Shown piece after piece: positions 42,311 through 47,327 of a stretch of 47,327 bases of DNA. Made by a program: the position numbers and the translations under genes. The stretch lies in NCBI RefSeq assembly GCF_003002895.1, contig NZ_PVTI01000028.1, positions 1 through 47,327 of the forward strand, written 5' to 3'. How positions within the stretch are numbered: position 1 is the stretch's first letter; the number at the start of each line of letters is the position of its first letter. The notes beneath the pieces are model-generated. The model was not told the DNA's origin. It searched no databases and saw nothing but the letters and a program-made list of their open reading frames with translations. The DNA is from Knoellia remsis (lineage in GTDB: Bacteria > Actinomycetota > Actinomycetes > Actinomycetales > Dermatophilaceae).

Positions 42311-43852
42311 CGCCCGGAGGGCGGAGAGGGCGGCGTTCCAGCCGCAGGCGCCGTGCACTCCCCCACCCGGGTGGGCCGAGGCGCTCGCGAGATAGAGCCC
42401 GGGCACCGGCGTTTCCGGGCGGCCCAGACCCCGAGTGGGGCGCAGGACGAGCTGCTGGTGGAGAGCGGCGGTGCCGCCGTTGACCGCACCGAGGGACAGG
42501 TTGGGGTCGCTCGCCGCGAGCGCCGCGGGCGTCTGGACCAGCCGCTCCCGGCGCAGCGAACGGAAACCGGGCGCGGCCTCTTCGACCGCCGCCTCGACCC
42601 GCCGGGCGACCTCCTCGACGGCGCTCGCGTCGAGGGCGAACCGGCGCGGCACGTGCGTGTAGGCCCAGGCCGTCTCGGTGCCCTGCGGAGCGCGCGTGGG
42701 GTCGGCCGTGGCCATCTGTCCGAAGAGGGCGAACGGGGTGCGCGGCAGCCGGCCCGTCGACAGGTCGGCGGCAACGTCGACGAGGCCGTCGTGGTCGGTG
42801 CCGACGTGCACCGTCCCGGCGCAGCGCGCCTCCGGGGCCACCCACGGCACGGGTCCGTCGAGCGTCCAGTTGAGCTTGATCGTCGAGTCGTCCCAGTCGA
42901 AGCGGGTGAGGTCCTCGAGCAGTCGTCGCGGCAGGTGCTGCGGCTCGACGAGGCGGCCGTAGAGGTCCGGCGCGCTGACGTCGGCGAGCACGGCGTGCCG
43001 TGGTCGCAGCACCGTCCCGTCGGAGAGATGGACGGTTGCCGCGCGCCCGCCCTCGATCCCCACCCGTTCCGCGGCGACCCGGCAGCGCACCTCGACCCCG
43101 AGCGACTCGGCCCGGTGGCGCAGGGCGGCGGCGAGCCGACCCGCTCCGCCCTCGGGCACGGGGAACCCGACGTCCTGCCCGAGCATGACAAGCAGCCACC
43201 CGAAGAGCGCGCTCCCGGCACCGTCCGGCGGCAGGTCGCTGTGCATCGCGTTGCCCGTGACGAGGACGCGCGCTCCCTCTCCGCGGAACTCCTCGGTGAC
43301 GAACCTGCGAGCCGAGAGCGTCCCGAGCCGGGCGAGGTCGAGCAGCCCGGCTGTCCGCAGGCGGCGCGCGAGCTGCATACCCGGCCGCAGCGGCGGGAAC
43401 GGCGTGAAGAGCGCGTCGAGGAGCGGGTCCCGCATCCGCTGCCAGCCCGCGCAGAGCCGGAGCCACGCGTCACCGTCCCCGGGCGCGACGGAGTCGAACC
43501 CCGCGGCCGTCTCCTCGGCCGTCCCGCGGATCACCGCGCCTCGCCCGTCGGGGAAGGCGTGCGCGACGACGTCCGGGGCCCGCCGCCAGGTCAGGCCATG
43601 CTGCTCGAGGTCGAGCTCACGGATGACCGGGCTCGCCGCGGCCAGCGGGTAGAACGCGCTGAAGAGATCCGTGACGAACCCCGGCTCGAGCACCTCGGCG
43701 CTGCGGACCGCCCCACCGACGACGTCGGCCTGCTCGACGAGCACGACGTCCCAGCCGGCGTCGGCGAGACCGTTCGCAGCGACGAGCCCGTTCGGACCAG
43801 CACCGATGACGACGGCGTCCGGGTCGGTGCCGGCTCTCGTGGACGACTTCAC
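42242..43852 (-). CDS. Phytoene-dehydrogenase-like FAD oxidoreductase
   Basis: This is a 536-residue FAD-dependent oxidoreductase of the CrtI/NAD(P)-binding Rossmann group. The dinucleotide motif is DAVVIGAGPNGLVAANGLADAGWDVVLVEQADVVGGAVRS (quoted in part), then FSAFYPLAAASP, GLLDLARLGTL, GNAMHSDLPPDGAG, and a C-terminal FAD segment GLYLASASAHPGGGVHGACGWNAA. The GTG at 43852 is used; GTG 43870 adds six residues. It converges with the SRPBCC gene, overlapping it by 69 bases. The substrate is unknown; desaturation of an isoprenoid or lipid is possible. Confidence 0.85.
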   Translation of the reverse strand: MKSSTRAGTDPDAVVIGAGPNGLVAANGLADAGWDVVLVEQADVVGGAVRSAEVLEPGFVTDLFSAFYPLAAASPVIRELDLEQHGLTWRRAPDVVAHAFPDGRGAVIRGTAEETAAGFDSVAPGDGDAWLRLCAGWQRMRDPLLDALFTPFPPLRPGMQLARRLRTAGLLDLARLGTLSARRFVTEEFRGEGARVLVTGNAMHSDLPPDGAGSALFGWLLVMLGQDVGFPVPEGGAGRLAAALRHRAESLGVEVRCRVAAERVGIEGGRAATVHLSDGTVLRPRHAVLADVSAPDLYGRLVEPQHLPRRLLEDLTRFDWDDSTIKLNWTLDGPVPWVAPEARCAGTVHVGTDHDGLVDVAADLSTGRLPRTPFALFGQMATADPTRAPQGTETAWAYTHVPRRFALDASAVEEVARRVEAAVEEAAPGFRSLRRERLVQTPAALAASDPNLSLGAVNGGTAALHQQLVLRPTRGLGRPETPVPGLYLASASAHPGGGVHGACGWNAALSALRASGPLGPLRRRLLRTAWARVLPS

Positions 43853-43967
43853 ACCGGGATGTATGCCCACGAGCGGCGCCGCTCACACATCCGCGGCGCC
43901 GCTCGGCGGGTCCGGGTCCGCCGCACGACCGCGCTGCGACCGCGCCGCGACCGCGCTGCGGCCCGGG

Positions 43968-45345
43968 TCAGAACTTCGCGTCGTCGGGCAGGGTGTCCGC
44001 CTCGTCCTGGGCGTAGTCACCCTCGCGCTTGCGGGCCGCGCGAGCGATGAGGAACAGCACGGTCCCGACGACGATGTAACCCAGAGCGATGAGCCAGGTC
44101 TGGGCGCTCTGCTGGGTGAGCAGGGCGATGCTCGCGATGAGCGCGAGGATCGAGACGATGCTCGGCGTGCGGAAGTAGTCGTGCCGCACCTCGTCCTTCT
44201 TCAGCACGAGCACCGAGATGTTCGCGGAGATGAAGACGAGCACGAGCAGCAGGACCGTCGTGTCCGCGAGGAGGCCGACGTCGCCGATGAAGCTCATGCC
44301 GATCGTCATCGCGCCGATGACGAGGATGGCGACCCAGGGGGTGCGCCGGCTGGGCGCGACCTGCCCGAAGATCTTGGGCAGCAGTCCGGCCTCGGCGAGG
44401 CCGTAGGTCGCGCGGCTCGCCATGACCATGAAGAGCAGCGCACCGTTGCCGATGGCGACGAGCGCGATGAGGGCGAACAGCCACGGCGGGAAGGACAGGC
44501 CCGAGGCGTCGATGACCTCGAGGAGCGGCCCCTCTGAGGCCGCGAGCTGGTCGGTCGGCACGACCGCACCGGCGCCGATGGCGATGAGCAGGTAGACGAC
44601 GGCGGCGGTGAGGATGGCGCCAAAGAGGGCCTTCGGGTAGGCCTTGCTCGGCTCCCTGACCTCCTCGGCCATGTTCGCCGCCGCCTCGAACCCGAGGAAG
44701 GAGAAGAACGCGGTGATCGTCGCCGCGAACACACCCTGCAGCGGGGTGACGCCCTCGGCGAAGGTCGTGAGCCGGCTCGTGTCCGCGCCGCCGTCACCGA
44801 AGACGATGGCTGCGACGACGATGATGATGATGAGGCCGGTCATCTCGATGAGCGTCGCGCAGACGTTGACCGTGAGCGACTCCTTGACGCCGCGCAGGTT
44901 GATGGCGATGAGCAGCCCGATGAAGACAATCGTCACGACGGCCGACGGCCAGTCGACGAGGGCCTTGAGGTAGTCGCCGGCGAAGGCGTTCGCGAGCGCC
45001 GCCGACGTCGTCACTCCGGAGGACAGCATGAGCCAGCCGATGAGGAAGGTGACGTACGGCTTCTTGAACGCGCGCTCGGCATACCGCGCCGCACCACCGG
45101 CGTGCGGGTACTTGGTGATGAGCTCGGCATACGTCCCCGCCGTGAGCAGGGCGAGCACGAGGGCGAGGAGGAGCGGCGCCCAGATGGCCCCACCCACGTC
45201 GTTCGCCATGGTGCCGACGAGCGTGTAGATCCCGGCACCCAAGGTGTCGCCGACGATGAAGAAGAAGAGCAGGAGAGGGGTGATCCCCCCGCTTGAGCTT
45301 CGTCGCGGTTTCGCCCGAGTGGCTGACGTCGTTGTCGATGGCCAT
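43968..45345 (-). pseudogene. APC-superfamily amino acid permease with a probable frameshift near its start
   Basis: The main frame encodes a 12-helix permease (TM1 ITPLLLFFFIVGDTLGAGIYTLVG; FFSFLGFEAAANMAEEVREP in TM6) and is intact for about 440 residues. The natural N-terminus, MAIDNDVSHSGETATKLKRG starting at ATG 45345 with GGTGG upstream, is in a different frame and joins the main frame at a G6 run (C6 on the plus strand, 45285-45290). One G fewer would restore MAIDNDVS...LKRG-ITPLL. A GTG at 45353 allows an alternative in-frame start, but its leader looks random. Sequencing error, slippage or a true mutation are possible. The transporter resembles eukaryote-like APC permeases of actinobacteria. 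Confidence 0.7.
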
Positions 45346-45518
45346 GGACCCACCGTTTCACGCTCGGCGCGTGGGCGCCACAGTCAGGCGCCCCGTCGGC
45401 GTGCCGTGACCTGCGGTTTCGTATGCCGTCCGCCCGCCCGCGCATCCCGGCGCACCCGGGCGGGTACCCGGTGTCGTGAGGGCCCGGACCGGGTCCCGAC
45501 CCGGCACGAAGGAGAGTC

Positions 45519-45962
45519 ATGTCTGACGACAGCAAGGCCGCCAAGGACCTCGTCGAGACCCTGCGCGACGGAGAGCGCGGGTTCGCCGATGCTGCCCAGA
45601 AGCTGCGCGACAGCGACCGCGCCGAGTGGGCCGACGTGCTGCAGCGGTTCTCCCAGCAGCGGGCCGACTTCCGACGCGAGATCGTCGACCTCGGCCACGA
45701 CTACGACGAGGACGTCGACACCAGCGGGTCCGCCGCGGCTGCCGTGCACCGCGGGTGGATCGCGCTCAAGGACGCGGTCACCGGAGACGACGCCAGCGGT
45801 GTCCTCGGCGCGGCCGTGACCGGTGAGGACCACGCGATCAAGGAGTACGAGAAGGCGCTCGAACAGGACCTCAGCGCCGGCTTCCGCGATGTCGTGTCGC
45901 GCCAGCACCGCGAGGTCGTCGCTGCCCGCGACGAGATCAAGGCCCTTGAGACCCTCGACTGA
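45519..45962 (+). CDS. PA2169/DUF2383 four-helix-bundle protein
   Basis: The 147-residue acidic protein has four predicted helices, with ferritin-like pattern residues: LVETLRDGERGFADAAQKL, AEWADVLQRFSQQRADFRREI, AAVHRGWIALKDAV, VLGAAVTGEDHAIKEYEKALE and DVVSRQHREVVAARDEIKALE. It matches the DUF2383 family, often induced by stress. Some members are proposed to bind metal; the Glu/His residues needed are present. AAGGAGA lies six bases upstream of ATG 45519. A hairpin at 45997 follows. Confidence 0.85.
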   Translation: MSDDSKAAKDLVETLRDGERGFADAAQKLRDSDRAEWADVLQRFSQQRADFRREIVDLGHDYDEDVDTSGSAAAAVHRGWIALKDAVTGDDASGVLGAAVTGEDHAIKEYEKALEQDLSAGFRDVVSRQHREVVAARDEIKALETLD

Positions 45963-45996
45963 CCGGCGCAAACCCCACAGGTGACGTGGACGACGA

Positions 45997-46025
45997 AGGC
46001 CCCGACCGGCATACGGTCGGGGCCT
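45997..46025 (+). terminator. Terminator hairpin with GGCATAC loop (copy 1)
   Basis: AGGCCCCGACC and GGTCGGGGCCT pair around the heptamer GGCATAC. It lies 35 bases after the DUF2383 stop, and an almost identical hairpin occurs at 46774. Confidence 0.75.
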
Positions 46026-46056
46026 GTGTCGTCGGTGTCCGAGTGGGGAATCCGCG

Positions 46057-46668
46057 TCAGGAGAGCAGGTCCTTCATCGTCGCGATCTCCTTGGTCTGCG
46101 AGTCGACGATGGCGTTCGCGAGCTTCTCGACGTCGGGGTTCTTCGTCGTCTTCAGGACGTCCTGCGCCATGGTGACCGCACCCTCGTGGTGCTCGATCAT
46201 CATGGTGAGCCACTGCCTGTCGAACGCCGGTCCGGTGGCCTTCGATAGCGCAGCCATGTCCTCCTTGCTCATCATCCCGCTCATGTCGTGGTCCATCGGC
46301 GCCTCTGCGCGCGCACCCCACGACTCGAGCCAGCCGCGCATCTGCTCGATCTCGGGACCCTGCGCAGCGCGGATGTCGCCCGCCAGGGCCTTCACCTCGG
46401 CCGACGCGCCCGCGGTGTCCTTGAGGGCGAGGTCGGCCATCTCGATCGCCTGCTGGTGGTGCGGGATCATCATCTGCGCGAACATCACGTCGCCCTGGTC
46501 GGCGGCGGACGCCGAAGCGCCCGGCGAGCTGGACCCGGACGGTGACATCGACATGCCGGGCATCGACGAGTCCGAGTCGTCCGAGCCACATCCGGCGAGG
46601 ACGGCGAGCGTGAGGGCAGCGGTGACGCCGACGGTGGCGCGACGGGCGATGGCATGGGGACGAGGCAC
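46057..46668 (-). CDS. DUF305 lipoprotein (copper-linked)
   Basis: This is a 203-residue lipoprotein with lipobox LAVLAGC (Cys27), a Ser/Met/Gly-rich spacer (SSMPGMSMSP), and a DUF305 four-helix domain containing two His-His pairs: MIPHHQQAIEMADLAL and MIEHHEGAVTMAQDVL. Met-rich (MDHDMSGMMSKEDMA) segments suggest copper or silver binding. DUF305 genes are often in copper-resistance loci. The start is GTG 46668 with AGGGAG six bases upstream. A palindrome resembling a CsoR-type copper operator lies in its promoter (46703-46720). Confidence 0.85.
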   Translation of the reverse strand: MPRPHAIARRATVGVTAALTLAVLAGCGSDDSDSSMPGMSMSPSGSSSPGASASAADQGDVMFAQMMIPHHQQAIEMADLALKDTAGASAEVKALAGDIRAAQGPEIEQMRGWLESWGARAEAPMDHDMSGMMSKEDMAALSKATGPAFDRQWLTMMIEHHEGAVTMAQDVLKTTKNPDVEKLANAIVDSQTKEIATMKDLLS

Positions 46669-46702
46669 GGTGAGCTCCCTGAGGTGTCGAGATCGGTCGC
46701 CA

Positions 46703-46720
46703 TATACACTACCCGGGTAT
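46703..46720 (-). promoter_or_regulatory. Promoter of the DUF305 gene with CsoR-like palindrome
   Basis: On the minus strand ATACCCGGGTAGTGTATAT contains the palindrome TACCCGGGTA (46710-46719), similar to copper-responsive CsoR-type sites, and a -10-like GTATAT (46703-46708). Transcription would begin about 28 bases before the GTG start. The assignment rests on resemblance and on the copper link of DUF305 proteins. Confidence 0.45.
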
Positions 46721-46773
46721 CCCACTCACCGCACTCGCACCGATGCCGGCCTGGCGCGAGCGGGCACGACAGA

Positions 46774-46804
46774 AAGGCCCCGACCGGCATACGGTCGGGG
46801 CCTT
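46774..46804. terminator. Terminator hairpin with GGCATAC loop (copy 2)
   Basis: AAGGCCCCGACC and GGTCGGGGCCTT pair around GGCATAC, followed by TCTCCTCTGT on the plus strand. On the minus strand it lies just beyond the tRNA-Arg 3' end and should end that transcript. It matches the hairpin at 45997 except for one extra pair. Confidence 0.75.
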
Positions 46805-46825
46805 CTCCTCTGTCTCAACACAGAG

Positions 46826-46898
46826 CGCGCCCGAAGGGATTCGAACCCCTAACCTTCTGATCCGTAGTCAGATGCTCTATCCGTTGAGCTACGGGCGC
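46826..46898 (-). tRNA. tRNA-Arg (anticodon ACG)
   Basis: This is a complete 73-base cloverleaf. The acceptor GCGCCCG pairs with CGGGCGC, the D arm contains GCTC..GAGC, the anticodon stem-loop CTGACTACGGATCAG reads ACG, and the T arm contains GGTTCGAATCC. The CCA end is not encoded. A34 would be edited to inosine by the TadA at 7194. No other tRNA or rRNA gene was seen in the window. Confidence 0.97.
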
Positions 46899-47055
46899 AG
46901 GTCGCGCGTCTCGACAACACGTGTCGGCGCAACGATCGGCAAGCGTACCCGAGCACATCGCCCCACGAGAAATCCGTTGCCCCGGGAGTTGAGTCCATAG
47001 GGTTGGTGTACGACGACACCGGTGAGCGTGTCCCTACGCACGTAGGTGCGGTCAC

Positions 47056-47327
47056 CGCGTGATCCTTCGAGTGAACCTCTCACAGCACTCTCGAATGGAG
47101 CATCGCGATGACCGCGAACACCAGTATCGACCCTGCCGTCTTCCTGCACGACCAGCTCGCCCAGGCCAGCCCGGACCTGATGCGCGATCTGCTGACCACG
47201 TTCATCAACGCGCTGCTGTCGGCGCAGGCCGATAGCGTGTGCGGTGCCGAGTACGGCACCCGTAGCCCGGACCGCACCAATAGCCGCAACGGGTACCGGC
47301 ACCGGGACCTGGACACTCGCGCCGGCA
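47056..47327 (+). mobile_element. IS256-family (IS1081-like) insertion sequence, left end only
   Basis: The likely left inverted repeat CGCGTGATCCTTCGA (47056-47070) resembles the IS1081 end, and the transposase ATG follows at 47107. The element runs off the window. It lies 157 bases upstream of tRNA-Arg; bases 46899-47055 hold nothing else recognisable. The 8-9 bases before 47056 would be one copy of the target duplication. Confidence 0.7.
47107..47327 (+). CDS. IS256-family transposase, N-terminal fragment
   Basis: This is a Mutator/IS256-type transposase, of which the first 73 residues are visible: QLAQASPDLMRDLLTTFINALLSAQADSVCGAEYG (in part), then SPDRTNSRNGYRHRDLDTRAG, the typical N-terminal DNA-binding region of IS1081-like transposases. 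The DDE catalytic core lies beyond the window. The start is ATG 47107. The frame is intact as far as seen. Confidence 0.85.

Overview
The window is about 70% GC and densely packed with genes. It looks like chromosomal DNA of a high-GC actinomycete, most plausibly a member of the Micrococcales related to Intrasporangiaceae. That placement is inferred from codon use, many TANNNT promoters sitting directly at start codons, and the gene mix (DUF6318 lipoprotein, AbiEi-like/DUF559 protein, fused PntA with PntB, DUF418, tandem CrcB). I cannot name the genus. Both ends of the window lie inside insertion sequences: an ISL3-type transposase at the left edge and an IS256/IS1081-type transposase at the right edge.

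Layout. 1-3.85 kb is an acquired defence remnant. The ISL3-type element ends near base 339 inside a type ISP restriction-modification gene, of which only the end of the methyltransferase and the target-recognition region remain. Four bases after it starts an ABC-ATPase/TOPRIM (OLD-like) nuclease. 4.1-8.4 kb holds a DUF1905/YdeI-like protein, an ArsR regulator with a CDF zinc/cobalt exporter, and a dedA-tadA pair divergent from upp. 8.6-11.2 kb is a three-gene membrane operon (small membrane protein, PH-domain protein, APC permease). 11.2-12.4 kb is an AbiEi-like/DUF559 gene boxed by 67-bp inverted repeats. 12.5-15.5 kb is pntAB. 15.6-19.1 kb has two N-terminally anchored, low-complexity envelope proteins, followed by an acyl-CoA synthetase, a zinc-ribbon protein, a tandem universal stress protein and a GreA/B-like protein. 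23.5-25.9 kb is a secreted LmeA-like protein with a NarL-type two-component system. 26-28.7 kb has DUF418 and two exported proteins. 28.8-30.9 kb is alaA with two crcB genes. 30.9-36.4 kb has an alpha/beta hydrolase, a YjbR-like protein, a membrane protein and a secreted subtilase. 36.6-39.3 kb has two acyl-CoA dehydrogenases. 39.7-45.4 kb has a DDAH-like hydrolase, a haloperoxidase-like hydrolase, an SRPBCC protein, a phytoene-dehydrogenase-like oxidoreductase and an APC permease with a probable frameshift. 45.5-46.9 kb has a DUF2383 protein, a DUF305 lipoprotein and tRNA-Arg(ACG).

The most unusual signal runs across genes rather than inside one. The octamer CGGCATAC occurs about 55 times on the two strands, roughly 30 times more than base composition predicts. 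It sits in genes, where it forces rare codons in every reading frame, and in intergenic DNA, including a four-copy array and several terminator hairpins. It is absent from the acquired first 4.6 kb. The pattern resembles the DNA uptake sequences of Neisseria and Pasteurellaceae. Other leads are the type ISP plus OLD-like pair and the AbiEi/DUF559 gene bounded by inverted palindromic repeats.
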